Assembly (NCBI GenBank): GCA_043777315.1 | Contig: JAYVPW010000033.1 | Span: forward strand, 1 to 64,000 | Length of the DNA: 64,000 nt | Direction: 5' to 3' | Source of the DNA: CAIURC01 sp043777315 | GTDB lineage: Bacteria > Verrucomicrobiota > Verrucomicrobiia > Chthoniobacterales > Chthoniobacteraceae | Shown: piece after piece, positions 41,383 through 50,671 of the stretch | How the letters are laid out: each line of letters begins with the position of its first letter | Position numbering within the stretch: the stretch's first letter is position 1 | The notes under the pieces: model-generated | What the model was told of the DNA's origin: nothing | What the model saw: the letters and a program-made list of their open reading frames with translations, nothing else | Database searches by the model: none | Translations under genes and position numbers: made by a program

Positions 41383-42404
41383 TTCGCCGCGATGGCGAGC
41401 TCGCGTTGCAGCACCTCGCGATACGCGATGCACATTTGGTCGCCGGAAGGCGGGGCCGCGAGCACCTTCGCCCGCAGCTCAAAATACCGATCGCGCAGCT
41501 CACGGACGCCAGCGACCAAATCCTCGCGAAAGCCCACGCCATAAGCTTTCCCGAGCTCCACGATCCCGCCGCCGCCGAGGTGATAAAGCAGCGGCAGCCC
41601 GCATTGCAGGCCCTCGATGAAGTGCATCCCGCCCGGCTCATCGAGCGACGCGGTGATGTAGCCGTGGCACTCGCGGAGTTGCGCGGCGAGCGCCGCTCCG
41701 TGTGCCGGCGGAAAGGTCTGCGCGGCCTTCCATTTCAAGCCGTCCGGCCAGCGCCCGATCACGCGCAGTTCAACGCCGGGCAGCTCCCCGGCGGCGATGC
41801 GTCCGTCGAGTTCCTCGTACTGCGGGAAGCCTTTGCGGACATTGGCTGACCAATGATGCGTGACGAAACGGAACGGCTGGCCAGCCTGCCAGTCGCGGCT
41901 CCCGATCGAGTGAAAAACGCTCGGGTCGCCGCCGTTCAAAATGCAGCAGTGCGGGCGCGCGGAATCGAACCAGCGCGCCGCGTGGTAATCGCGCAGCCAC
42001 TCCGAAATGAAGACCGTGAAATCCGCGACGCGATTGTATTTCGCGAGCAGCGGATCCATCTGGTCGGTCTCTTTCCGAATGTCGTTGTCGTTGACGCGCT
42101 GAATCACGCGCAGCCGCGGATTGCGCGCTTTTGCCGCCGCAATCTCGTCGTCGTGGAAGGTCATGTTGTCCCACAGCCCCGAGTGATTGATGAGGATCGC
42201 ATCGACCTCTTCGCGCAGGTCGAACCGCACTTCGTAGCCGCAATACGAAAGGTAGCGCGTCATCTGCTGGAGCCACTGATTCCCGCCGCCCCACGACGCA
42301 AAAATCGGGCGCATATTCACCGCGATCCGCGCGATGGGCTCGAGCGGCGGACGCACCCGCGCGAGACGCCTTGCCCCGCGAATCCTGTCCAGAAGCGACT
42401 TCAC
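41379..42404 (-). CDS. Glycosyltransferase family 1/4-like protein
   Basis: The 341-residue protein begins VKSLLDRIRGARRLARVRPP and contains MRPIFASWGGGNQWLQQMTR. Its C-terminal half reads GYITASLDEPGGMHFIEGLQ followed by CGLPLLYHLGGGGIVE, the donor-site region of GT-B enzymes. The GTG start at 42404 overlaps the upstream stop, and the long open frame above it is a shadow of the neighbour. The N-terminal acceptor half is unusual, so the acceptor may be atypical. Confidence 0.8.
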   Translation of the reverse strand: MKSLLDRIRGARRLARVRPPLEPIARIAVNMRPIFASWGGGNQWLQQMTRYLSYCGYEVRFDLREEVDAILINHSGLWDNMTFHDDEIAAAKARNPRLRVIQRVNDNDIRKETDQMDPLLAKYNRVADFTVFISEWLRDYHAARWFDSARPHCCILNGGDPSVFHSIGSRDWQAGQPFRFVTHHWSANVRKGFPQYEELDGRIAAGELPGVELRVIGRWPDGLKWKAAQTFPPAHGAALAAQLRECHGYITASLDEPGGMHFIEGLQCGLPLLYHLGGGGIVELGKAYGVGFREDLVAGVRELRDRYFELRAKVLAAPPSGDQMCIAYREVLQRELAIAAK

Positions 42405-43399
42405 GGGCGGCTCGGGAGTTGCCGCGTGGCGAGAAGCCACGCGCGTTTGCCCATTTCTCTGGCACGCCAGAGTGCGTACCGAACCGCGCTGAACTTGCCG
42501 TCGGGATTGAAATGCCACGGCACCACGATCCCGAAATCGCGCGCGGAAAATTGCGTGCCCGCCGCGACATTCAACCGCGCGAGCGCGGCCAGAAAGCTGT
42601 TGAGAAAAACGATGAACATTTGCCAGGAAAGCCGCCGGGGACGCCAGCGGGAGAAAGGCCGCCCGTCGAGCAGGATGTGCTGCCAGCCGCCTTTGAAATG
42701 GATGATGTGAATGTCGTCGGCGAGCGGGCGCGAGTTCATTTCGTTCAGTTGCTGGCACGCCGCGGCGTCGATCCGCACGCTCTGGTTTTCGACCTCGATT
42801 TCGTAATGCGTCCGGGGCGTCTCGTAGCCGAGGATGCGGTGCATCGCCATTTGATCCGGGCTGGCAAACGGGAGCGCGTGATCGTTCGCCTGCGCGAAAA
42901 GTTCCGGCGTCTCGAGAATGTGCAACGTCTCGGCTTTCCAGTGCCGAAAAAACGCCGAAGCCGCCGCGCCGCCGCGGGCGAGAATGACGCCCGTGTTGAC
43001 CGGTGCCTTATCACGATTTTCGCGTGTCGGGTTGTGGGTGAAAATCACGTCGGCATCGAAGTCGTCGAAGAAGTGGCCGATGCCACGGAGCACGAGCGTG
43101 TCCGCATCCGCGAAACAGAGCCGAGCCTCGTGCGCGTGCTCGTCCGCCGCGCGGCTCCACGCGAGGACTTTATTCGCGATGCGGACGCGCGGATCGTTTG
43201 CGAAATCGAAGTTCATCGGCACAAAATCGAAGTGCCGAAAAGTCGCGCGAATGGCCTCCAGCCTCGATTGCGGGACATCCTGCCAGTAAATCGTGACGCG
43301 CGCGTCGGGATGCGTTTGGGCGATCGAATGGAGATGATTCAGCAACATCCCGACGTGCCGATGCCCGTAGTTTGCGACGATGAAGCGGATGCTCAACAC
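42401..43399 (-). CDS. Putative nucleotide-diphospho-sugar transferase (GT-A type)
   Basis: The 332-residue protein starts at a GTG (LSIRFIVANYGHRHVGMLLN). It carries ARLCFADADTLVLRGIGHFF with a DAD metal site, NTGVILARGGAAASAFF, and IIHFKGGWQHILLDGRPFSR near the C-terminus. The arrangement matches nucleotide-diphospho-sugar transferases related to GT8/GT77-like enzymes. It is the first gene of the coupled chain running down to 37573; a 23-bp inverted repeat lies just upstream. Confidence 0.78.
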   Translation of the reverse strand: MLSIRFIVANYGHRHVGMLLNHLHSIAQTHPDARVTIYWQDVPQSRLEAIRATFRHFDFVPMNFDFANDPRVRIANKVLAWSRAADEHAHEARLCFADADTLVLRGIGHFFDDFDADVIFTHNPTRENRDKAPVNTGVILARGGAAASAFFRHWKAETLHILETPELFAQANDHALPFASPDQMAMHRILGYETPRTHYEIEVENQSVRIDAAACQQLNEMNSRPLADDIHIIHFKGGWQHILLDGRPFSRWRPRRLSWQMFIVFLNSFLAALARLNVAAGTQFSARDFGIVVPWHFNPDGKFSAVRYALWRAREMGKRAWLLATRQLPSRP

Positions 43400-43455
43400 G
43401 AATGAAATCCGGCGAAATTTCCGAGTCTGCCAACACAGGTTTGCGGAGCGGATAA

Positions 43456-43513
43456 GCAGGAAAACAGGAAAACAGGAAACCGGAGCTTCGTTCCTGTTTT
43501 CCTGTTTTCCTGC
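43456..43513. repeat. Perfect 23-bp inverted repeat (CAGGAAAACAGG type)
   Basis: Positions 43456-43478 and 43491-43513 are exact reverse complements over 23 bp around a 12-nt loop. Each arm is itself built from tandem AGGAAAAC-like units. Related elements lie at 61557-61704 and 63047-63113. It separates two operon-like chains in the glycan locus and could form a strong transcript hairpin. Confidence 0.9.
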
Positions 43514-43540
43514 TTCGCCTTCATCATCCGCCGAGATGGG

Positions 43541-44119
43541 TCACGCGAAGGGATTCAACCGGCGCAGCGTTTCGACCAAGCCGCAGCACGCGCTGCCCGG
43601 CGGTTGCCAGCGACACCAGCCGACATTCGCCGAACGGCGGCGCGCGCAGTGGCCGAAATAGTGGCGCGCCATCTCGCGTTCGTGCGGGCGATTGGCATCG
43701 TGCCAGACGATCGTGGCCCCCGGCGCGGCGTGCTGCGTGGCGAAGCGGAAGGTGCCGCTGCGGCCGAAGTTTGGCGGGTGCGCCGAGCGCGGGCCATCGA
43801 GGAAAAGAAAGTCGAATTTCCCGCCATCCCACGGCACCGCGTCTTTCTCGACGCTGCGCGGACCGGCGGGCGTCACGTCGTAATTTCGGAACTCGACGCG
43901 CTCCAGCCACGGCGCGCCTGCAAAGGCGGTTTTCAGTTCCGCGATCCACTCGGGATAATTGTCCCACGTCACGATTTTCGCGTCGCAGTTCTCCGCCCAA
44001 AACCGCGTCGTGAGGCCGGAGCCGAACTCCGCGATCCTTTGTGGGTGGGCTTCGCGGAGGAGTCGCCGCAATACGGCTTCTTCTGCCGGGACCATTTTGA
44101 ATTGCTGTAAATCGATCAT
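43541..44119 (-). CDS. Class I SAM methyltransferase-like protein
   Basis: The 192-residue protein has RIAEFGSGLTTRFWAENC as a glycine-rich SAM loop, TWDNYPEWIAELK, and FDFLFLDGPRSAHPPNF, as in small predicted O-methyltransferases. The ATG at 44119 (MIDLQQFKMVPAEE) overlaps the stop of the upstream glycosyltransferase. It may methylate a sugar of the surface glycan. Catalytic residues cannot be assigned with certainty. Confidence 0.8.
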   Translation of the reverse strand: MIDLQQFKMVPAEEAVLRRLLREAHPQRIAEFGSGLTTRFWAENCDAKIVTWDNYPEWIAELKTAFAGAPWLERVEFRNYDVTPAGPRSVEKDAVPWDGGKFDFLFLDGPRSAHPPNFGRSGTFRFATQHAAPGATIVWHDANRPHEREMARHYFGHCARRRSANVGWCRWQPPGSACCGLVETLRRLNPFA

Positions 44120-44913
44120 GGGAAAAACGGCGCGGCATCGACGGTCACGAGTTCGCCGCGCCGGTATTTTTCGTGCTTCCAGCCCGAGGGTGCGGTGCGT
44201 CCGGTGGCTCTGGCAAAGGCCCGCCGCAGCCATGCCCCGGGGGAATGTTTTCGCAGCTCCGTGATATTTTCCCGCGCTACCGAACCTTCCGGTTCACCGC
44301 TGCTGCGTGGCAGAAAGCAGGCGTGCAGGCAGCGCAGGCGCGCGGCATTCCAGCTCGTGGTTTTGTAAATTTCGTGCCGCCGCGTCGCGTCCCAGCCGGG
44401 ATTGAAGACGTTGTCCTGGCCCATCAGTCGCTGCGGGGAATCGGGATCGAGCCGTTGCACGGCGGCGAAGTTATAGAGCTTGGTCATGCTCCGGCAAGGA
44501 GGCGCGAAGTAGCCGCGCGCGGTCGCCGCCGGCTCGTTGATTTCGACACAATGGAGGACGTTTCCGAAGACCACCCATGAGTCCCGCCACGCTCCGTCCG
44601 CGAGCGACGCGCGGGTCGTAGCAAGCCCGGCCGGATCATAGATTTCATCCCCATCCACGCCGAGGACCCATGTGTTCGTATTGGCAAAAGGCTCGAGCAT
44701 TTCGCTCGATTCGCGCGGGTTTCGGATGCGATGCGGCTCGACTTTCTTCGAGTGAATCGCCAGCTCCTGCGCGACCTCGAAAGTGGCGTCGGTGGACTGA
44801 TGATCGGCGATCAAAACGCGGTCGCAGAAATCGAGGACATTCAGCACCGCACGCCGCAGGAAGCGGTCTTCATTGCGAACGAGCAAAATGCCGATGGTGC
44901 GGAGATCGGACAC
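44116..44913 (-). CDS. Glycosyltransferase family 2 (WaaE-like)
   Basis: The 265-residue protein has TIGILLVRNEDRFLRRAVLN, VLIADHQSTDATFEVA, and WVLGVDGDEIYDPAGL as the DxD metal site. That order is typical of WaaE/KdtX-like GT2 enzymes. The GTG start at 44913 lies 4 bp beyond the upstream stop. The long C-terminal part (RRHEIYKTTSWNAARLRCLH) is basic. Sugar and acceptor are unknown. Confidence 0.88.
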   Translation of the reverse strand: MSDLRTIGILLVRNEDRFLRRAVLNVLDFCDRVLIADHQSTDATFEVAQELAIHSKKVEPHRIRNPRESSEMLEPFANTNTWVLGVDGDEIYDPAGLATTRASLADGAWRDSWVVFGNVLHCVEINEPAATARGYFAPPCRSMTKLYNFAAVQRLDPDSPQRLMGQDNVFNPGWDATRRHEIYKTTSWNAARLRCLHACFLPRSSGEPEGSVARENITELRKHSPGAWLRRAFARATGRTAPSGWKHEKYRRGELVTVDAAPFFP

Positions 44914-44917
44914 GGAA

Positions 44918-46240
44918 TCAGGCTCCCGGTTTCATGATGTTGAGAGCCTGCAACAGGATTTTCGGAACCAGCTCGTGCGCGTACCCGGCGACGGAGATGA
45001 GGTAATATTGGCGCAGGTCGTAGAGAAAAATGAACGCGATCAACAGACTGAGGACGACGTCCTGCCGCGCTCCGAATCGCCGCACGAACCACGCGAGCTG
45101 ACCCCACGCGAGCGTGCGAATCGTGAGATCCCAGATCGTACTGTAGCGGAGGTTCATGCCGTGCGGGACGTTGCACATGAGCAGGTAGCTGAAGGCCATG
45201 AACGTAAGCAGAAACGCGAACGCGCGGTGCTCGGGCACGACGCAGAAAATGGCGGAGATCGCGAGGCAAAAGACCCACGGGCTGACCATGAAAATCTCGA
45301 ACAGGTAGCGATGCCACGGGCCGTCTCCGGTCGCGATTGCGTAAGGCATCGCGGAGGCTTTCGAGACGAGCAACTGGTAGGCGTGCGAGAGCACTTTCCA
45401 ACTGCCCGCGAGCTCGACCAGCACGAGAATCCCGAGCATCGGACCGACGGCCAGCGCGAGCAAAAGCCAGGGCGTGACGGTGCCGAATTTCTGCCAGCGA
45501 TTCAGGGCGATCACGCCTCCCAGACCGACGAAAACGAAGGCGGCGTTTTCCTTCACCGTCACCATCGCCGCGAGCGAAAGCGCGAGCGCGGTGAGCCAGC
45601 GCCAGTCCCGCGGTTGCTGGAGATTTTCCCACAAAAGCCAGAGCGCAAGCATGGCCCAGAACGCGACGAATCCGTCGATGAGCACGTTTTGGCTCATGTG
45701 AATCTGGACGGGCGCGCCGGCGAATAGCGCCATCACTCCGCACGCTGCGGGCGGGCCGAGCATGCGCCACGCGGCGACGCCGGAGAGGAGAAAGAGGAGC
45801 GTCGAAAACGTAATCGCCACGCCGCGCAACGAGCGCAATCCGGGGTCGGTCCAGAGTGCCGCGGGGGCCTTGAGATCGGGCAGCGGCGCGGCGGCGCCAT
45901 ACACCGCGCGCTTCCAGACGTAGCCGCTGAAGATGAAGAGGAAGCGCGTCGGGGGAAGCAGCGCGAGCTTCTCGGCCTTTTGCCGCTTGATGTAGTCGCG
46001 GCAAATCTCGGGGTAGTGCGCGATGCCGCCGCGAGATTCGAGATCGACGATGTAGTTGCGATAAAGCCCGGCGTCGAAGCCGACGACGGGAAAGGTGCCG
46101 CTCGGATAAACGCGCACGCCGACACCGAGCGCGACGATCGTCGCGAGCAAAAGCCAGAATCGCCACGAATGCGGCGATGGCTCGGGAAGGCCCGCTGGCA
46201 CAGGCTTCGGAGAGGTTATGGAATCGGGGGCGGCGTCCAT
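44918..46240 (-). CDS. Multi-pass membrane glycosyltransferase (GT39/ArnT-like)
   Basis: The 440-residue protein has about ten hydrophobic segments. The first is at residues 28-45, followed by a loop with FPVVGFDAGLYRNYIVDLES; acidic residues in the first large loop are where GT-C enzymes keep catalysis. VTVKENAAFVFVGLGGVIAL is a further conserved-looking segment. GT-C proteins use polyprenyl-phosphate sugars at the outer face of the membrane. The ATG at 46240 overlaps the upstream gene by 25 bp. Confidence 0.82.
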   Translation of the reverse strand: MDAAPDSITSPKPVPAGLPEPSPHSWRFWLLLATIVALGVGVRVYPSGTFPVVGFDAGLYRNYIVDLESRGGIAHYPEICRDYIKRQKAEKLALLPPTRFLFIFSGYVWKRAVYGAAAPLPDLKAPAALWTDPGLRSLRGVAITFSTLLFLLSGVAAWRMLGPPAACGVMALFAGAPVQIHMSQNVLIDGFVAFWAMLALWLLWENLQQPRDWRWLTALALSLAAMVTVKENAAFVFVGLGGVIALNRWQKFGTVTPWLLLALAVGPMLGILVLVELAGSWKVLSHAYQLLVSKASAMPYAIATGDGPWHRYLFEIFMVSPWVFCLAISAIFCVVPEHRAFAFLLTFMAFSYLLMCNVPHGMNLRYSTIWDLTIRTLAWGQLAWFVRRFGARQDVVLSLLIAFIFLYDLRQYYLISVAGYAHELVPKILLQALNIMKPGA

Positions 46241-48045
46241 GTCTCGGGGATTTCGTAAAAGCGGAAAGGCATCTGGCGGAACAAGGAGCGGAAGTTTTTC
46301 TCGGAGTACTCGACGATCTCGCGTTCCGCATCCTCGCGAAAAAGGACGTAGCGGACGCGCGGCTCGCCGAGCTTCGCGCAAGCGGAGAGGAAGCCGGTGA
46401 GGGTGCCGGGAAAGGTCATCTGGTAGAAGCGAGCGCTGCCGCTGAGTTCCGGCAAATAATTGAGCTGCTGGTAGTCGGTGAGGATCGCGCCGTGCAATCC
46501 CTCGCGGTGAATGTGCTCGTAGATCAGGGCGTTCACCTGCGGGTAGGCGATCTGCCGCATCAGCGCATCCTGCTTGCCCAGTATGTCCGCGCGCGAGACG
46601 CGCGCATTGAGCCCGACGAGTCCGCAAGCAAGCGCCAGCGCGGCTCCGATGGCAATCGACCGCGCTCGAAAGAGCCACGCGAGCGGCGCGGAACTCCGAT
46701 GCCGGAAGAGAAGTTCCGCGCCTTCGACGAGGCCGGTGCCGATGGTGAGCGCGAGAAAAGGGAGCGCGGCGGCAGCGTTGCGCTGGTCGTAACTGAAGAG
46801 CGTTCCCCAGAGCAAATAGAGTGGCAGACCGAGCGCGAGCGATTGGCGTCCGAGGGGATTTCGCAGTGCAAGCAAGGCGCACAGGGCAAAAGCGGCGACG
46901 GCTCCGTTCGTGAGCGGTTTGCTTTTTTGCAGGCCCGAAAGTTTGGCGACGACCGCGACCGTCGCGCGCTCGAGACGTTCGCCGTAGCTGCGTCCGCGGT
47001 GCAGTTGTTTGGTCTGATATTCCCACTCGGACCGCTCGGTTTTCGCCGAGACGAGCTGCCATTTGAAGATGAACCACGGCGCGACCAGCACGCCCGCGGC
47101 GACCGCAATCGCAGTCAGGGAGCGCGTCCACGTTTGGCGATCGGCGCGGGATCGAAGCAGGATGACGACGTTCCAAATCAGCGAGGCGAGCAGGATGAGC
47201 GCGCCGCCTTGCTTGATCAAAGTCGCGGTCGCGGCGAGCAGCGTGGAAAGGACGACGGTCGGAAAAAGAGCGAGCCGGCGGGAGTGGTGGAGGACGAAAA
47301 CGAGCCACGTCGCCGCGCCGGCGAAGGCGAGGGGAATATCGACCCATCCCTCGCCGATGTAGAGCCCGAGCAGCTTCCCGAGCATCCAGACGAAAACGGG
47401 CACGGCGGCGAGACACGCGATCGAGCGAGTGGCCTGGAACGCGGCGATGAAGATCAGCGGCACTCCGACGGCAAAGAGACCCATGAACGACTTTGCGAAA
47501 ATGTGCGTCTCGGCGGTGCCGGTGAATTGGTAAATCAACGACCAATTCGCGGGGATGATCTGCGGATAATATCCCGAGCGCGCCGACACCCGCCCGGCGA
47601 ACCAGTCGAGTGCCCAGCGATTCCATGAGACGATGTCGTCGCCGATGCCGAAGACGCCGGGAATTTTGCGCGCCCACTCCAGCGCCAGCGCGGCGACGAG
47701 CAGCACGGCGACGGTGAAGAGAATGTGGCGCAGCGGCAGCGCCTCCGGCCAGTCGCCGACTTGCTCGCGAACGGAATTTTCGTCCGACGTTTCCGGCGCT
47801 GCGGGACGCCGAAAAAGCAGCCAGATCGCGGCGACAACCTCCGCTCCAAAAATGCCGAAAACGACTGGCCGCTGGTATGCGCCGACGAGCGTGAGGAGAT
47901 AAACCAGCTCGTAATTTGCGAGCAGGCTGAGCGGAAAAATGAGCAGCGCCCGCGCGAGCAAGTCCGGTACGGCGAACGGTCGCAGCACGAGCCAGCCCGG
48001 CAGAAAGCAGACCTGCACGAGCGCGAGAAACGCGAGGAGGATCAT
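46216..48045 (-). CDS. Multi-pass membrane protein, GT-C-like
   Basis: The 609-residue protein has about twelve hydrophobic spans and a non-membrane C-terminal part of about 110 residues (from NARVSRADILGKQDALM on). An acidic loop follows an early span (FGIGDDIVSWNRWALDWFAG), the position of GT-C catalytic carboxylates, and TLIKQGGALILLASLIW resembles the family's TxxKQ turn. The ATG at 48045 overlaps the upstream stop (ATGA). An alternative is a glycan polymerase or ligase, since these share topology. Confidence 0.75.
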   Translation of the reverse strand: MILLAFLALVQVCFLPGWLVLRPFAVPDLLARALLIFPLSLLANYELVYLLTLVGAYQRPVVFGIFGAEVVAAIWLLFRRPAAPETSDENSVREQVGDWPEALPLRHILFTVAVLLVAALALEWARKIPGVFGIGDDIVSWNRWALDWFAGRVSARSGYYPQIIPANWSLIYQFTGTAETHIFAKSFMGLFAVGVPLIFIAAFQATRSIACLAAVPVFVWMLGKLLGLYIGEGWVDIPLAFAGAATWLVFVLHHSRRLALFPTVVLSTLLAATATLIKQGGALILLASLIWNVVILLRSRADRQTWTRSLTAIAVAAGVLVAPWFIFKWQLVSAKTERSEWEYQTKQLHRGRSYGERLERATVAVVAKLSGLQKSKPLTNGAVAAFALCALLALRNPLGRQSLALGLPLYLLWGTLFSYDQRNAAAALPFLALTIGTGLVEGAELLFRHRSSAPLAWLFRARSIAIGAALALACGLVGLNARVSRADILGKQDALMRQIAYPQVNALIYEHIHREGLHGAILTDYQQLNYLPELSGSARFYQMTFPGTLTGFLSACAKLGEPRVRYVLFREDAEREIVEYSEKNFRSLFRQMPFRFYEIPETWTPPPIP

Positions 48046-48932
48046 GGCTTCGAGCGAAGTAGTGTGGACGCCAAAGCCTGTAACCATGCGGGTCGGACGA
48101 CCTGCGCCGGATTTTCGCGCAGACTTTGGCCGAGGAAAAAAAGCGCGGCCCGCCGATCGGTCGCCGCGGCCAATTGTCCGAGCTGGAGGAAGCGCCAGGC
48201 GAGTCCGGCGCGGGCGGTGAGCAGCGTGCTGAGCCGAAATCCTTCCGCCTCGCGCCGGAGCGCGCCGAAGACCGACTGCTTCTCGCGATACATTCGATAG
48301 ACCAGTTTCATCGTCTTCGAATCGGGCTGACGGTGCTGCACGGCGAGCACTTCATCGACGTAGTGAAACGGGAAGTGCGCGGACATCCGCCACCAGTATT
48401 CGAGGTCGAGGACGATGTGCAGCTCCTCTCGGAGGCCGCCGACTTTCTCCCAGACCTCGCGGGTGAAAAAGACCGCGGGCTGGAGCACGCTGACCGACTT
48501 GTCCCACCAGCGGAGCAGGTCCTCGCGGCGCTCGAACCGCGGCCGTTGCACGCGTTCGCCGCCGCCGTCGTAAAAAATCTCGCGTGCGTTTCCGAAGATC
48601 ACGGGACGGCCCCCGTCGAGCAGTTCCCGGCGGGCGGTGGCAAAAGCGCCGGGGGCGTATTCGTCGTCGGAATTTAGCCAGCAAATGATGCGGCCCCGCG
48701 CGGCGGCGAAGCCTTTGTTGATCGCGTGCGACTGCCCGCGGTCGGGCTCGGAGATGCAGCGGACATGCGGATATCTGGCGATGATCTCGAGCGTGCCGTC
48801 GGTCGAGCAGTTGTCGAAAATGAGGTGCTCGAAATCGTCCGTGCCCTGCGCGAGCACGGAGCGGATGCAGCCTTCGATGTAGCCCGCCTGATTGAACGAC
48901 GGCGTGATGACGGAGAACGTCGGCGCGTTCAT
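48042..48932 (-). CDS. Glycosyltransferase family 2
   Basis: The 296-residue protein has FSVITPSFNQAGYIEGCIRS, IFDNCSTDGTLEII, EPDRGQSHAINKGFAAARGR and CWLNSDDEYAPGAF as the SDD metal site. It closely resembles the GT2 two genes upstream (49823-50671), including shared DNA stretches, so the two are paralogues. The ATG at 48932 overlaps the upstream stop and its own stop overlaps the next start. Confidence 0.93.
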   Translation of the reverse strand: MNAPTFSVITPSFNQAGYIEGCIRSVLAQGTDDFEHLIFDNCSTDGTLEIIARYPHVRCISEPDRGQSHAINKGFAAARGRIICWLNSDDEYAPGAFATARRELLDGGRPVIFGNAREIFYDGGGERVQRPRFERREDLLRWWDKSVSVLQPAVFFTREVWEKVGGLREELHIVLDLEYWWRMSAHFPFHYVDEVLAVQHRQPDSKTMKLVYRMYREKQSVFGALRREAEGFRLSTLLTARAGLAWRFLQLGQLAAATDRRAALFFLGQSLRENPAQVVRPAWLQALASTLLRSKP

Positions 48933-49819
48933 TTGGCGATTCCGAGCAGGCGCAGTGCGCGCAGTTGCCAGCGCGCGCGGCGCGTCCAAAACGAGCGGAC
49001 GCCGAGTTCGACGGCTTGCGCGAGGAGCGGTTCGAGGATCTCCCAGCGGCGATACCAGATCGCTTCTTTCAACGCGGAATCGACGACCTTCACGGGGCTC
49101 GTTTCGAGGAAACCGAAGTCGAGTCCCCGCCCGCGGCACCATTCAAAAAAGGCGAGCTGCGCGCGGAGTCCGCTGCGGATGCGGCGGCTCACCTGCGTGC
49201 CGGCGGAGCCCTCGCGGAAGGTCTTGTCGAGCACCACGGTGTCGCAAAATGCGAAGCCGGTGAGCATCCCGCACTTCACCCAAAAATCGCGGTCTTCCAT
49301 CGGCTCGAATCCGGAAACGAACCCGCCGGTTTTCTCGAAGACATCGCGGCGCACAATCGCCGCGCCGGGAGTCGTAATGATCGCGCGCTTGAAGTTTTTT
49401 TTGGCGGGATGTGGCGGCTCGCCAGCCGACGACGGGAGCCCGTGCAGACGCGCCTCCGCCGGAGCCGCGCCGCGCGCGATCACGCGGCCGTAAACGACGC
49501 CCGATCCTTTGCCAGCGCTGGAAAGAAGGGATTCGGTCGCGTGCGGGAGGAGCAGGTCGTCGGAGTCGAGAAAGAGCATCCATTCCGCGGTGGTGAGCCG
49601 CGCGCCGTGATTGCGCGCGCTGGCGACGCCGCCGTTTTCCTGTCGCACAAAACGGACGCGGTTTGCGAAAGGCGCGCAGGCTGCGCTGGTCGCATCGGTG
49701 CTGCCGTCGTCGATCACAACGATCTCCTCCGCGGGACGAATTTGCCGCAGCGCAGACGTGATGACGGCGGGCAAAAGCTCCGCCGAATTGAAGCTCGGGA
49801 TGATGATTGCGACGCTCAA
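48929..49819 (-). CDS. Glycosyltransferase family 2
   Basis: The 296-residue protein has VAIIIPSFNSAELLPAVITS, VIDDGSTDATSAACA, NGGVASARNHGARLTTAEWM and LFLDSDDLLLPHA. The start is a TTG at 49819, chosen because it directly precedes the conserved first strand and follows the upstream stop by 3 bp; no ATG or GTG is available in the first 60 codons without cutting the domain. It lies between two GT2 paralogues. Confidence 0.9.
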   Translation of the reverse strand: MSVAIIIPSFNSAELLPAVITSALRQIRPAEEIVVIDDGSTDATSAACAPFANRVRFVRQENGGVASARNHGARLTTAEWMLFLDSDDLLLPHATESLLSSAGKGSGVVYGRVIARGAAPAEARLHGLPSSAGEPPHPAKKNFKRAIITTPGAAIVRRDVFEKTGGFVSGFEPMEDRDFWVKCGMLTGFAFCDTVVLDKTFREGSAGTQVSRRIRSGLRAQLAFFEWCRGRGLDFGFLETSPVKVVDSALKEAIWYRRWEILEPLLAQAVELGVRSFWTRRARWQLRALRLLGIAK

Positions 49820-49822
49820 GAT

Positions 49823-50671
49823 TCAGACGCCCAGTTGCACGAGTGCCACGTCCACTTTCTCGCCGTGCCGGCGATAGAGGTCGCGAAAAGCCCAGTTTTT
49901 GAAGCGCTCGAGATGGTAGCGGCGCAGGCGCGCGAGGCCGGAGTTCAGACGCGGGAGCGCATCCGCGACGTCGCGGAATGCAGCGCCCCACTCGGGTCCA
50001 CCATGTGTTTCGACAAAGTCGATGACCTCGCGGGTGCGGCGCGGATTTCCGCTGCTCGTCTTGTGTCCGGCATGAAAGCGATAGACGGAAAAGTATTCGG
50101 CGATCGGTCGGGGAACCGCATGGGCAGAGGCGCGGAGGAACCAGTCCCAATCGAGGACGAAGTGGAAATCGGGATTTAGCTCGCCCGTTTTTTCCCAAAG
50201 TGTGCGCGTCCAAAACGTGCTCGGCTGGACGATGAACGCGCGGGTCTTCAGCGCCTCGCGATCGAATGGTTTTGGAGGCCACGCTTTCGCCTTCGCCGGA
50301 GATTCGTAAATGCCGAGGCAGCCGCCGTAGATCATCGCGGCGGTGTTCACATCGCCGAGCGAGCGCACGGCATTCGCGAGCGCGAGGGGAAGGTAGTAGT
50401 CGTCGGAATTCAGCCACGCGAGCACGTCACCGCGTGCGAGGTGGAAGCCTTTGTTGATCGCATCCGCCTGCCCGCGGTCGGGCTCGGAAATGAAGTGCGT
50501 GATCGCGTGCCGGTAGCGTTCGACGATGGCGAGCGTGCCGTCGGTGCTGCCGCCATCGACGACAATGATTTCCAGCCGCGGCCAGCCCTGGCCCGCGATC
50601 GAGGCAAGCGTCTGCTCGATGAACGCAGCCTGATTCAGCGTCGGGACGACGATGGAAACGAGCGGGGTCAT
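49823..50671 (-). CDS. Glycosyltransferase family 2
   Basis: The 282-residue protein has VSIVVPTLNQAAFIEQTLAS, VVDGGSTDGTLAIVERY, EPDRGQADAINKGFHLARGD and AWLNSDDYYLPLALANA as the SDD site. The ATG at 50671 overlaps the upstream stop (ATGA); the open frame to 51178 above it is only the neighbour in another frame. Its paralogue is at 48042-48932. Confidence 0.93.
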   Translation of the reverse strand: MTPLVSIVVPTLNQAAFIEQTLASIAGQGWPRLEIIVVDGGSTDGTLAIVERYRHAITHFISEPDRGQADAINKGFHLARGDVLAWLNSDDYYLPLALANAVRSLGDVNTAAMIYGGCLGIYESPAKAKAWPPKPFDREALKTRAFIVQPSTFWTRTLWEKTGELNPDFHFVLDWDWFLRASAHAVPRPIAEYFSVYRFHAGHKTSSGNPRRTREVIDFVETHGGPEWGAAFRDVADALPRLNSGLARLRRYHLERFKNWAFRDLYRRHGEKVDVALVQLGV

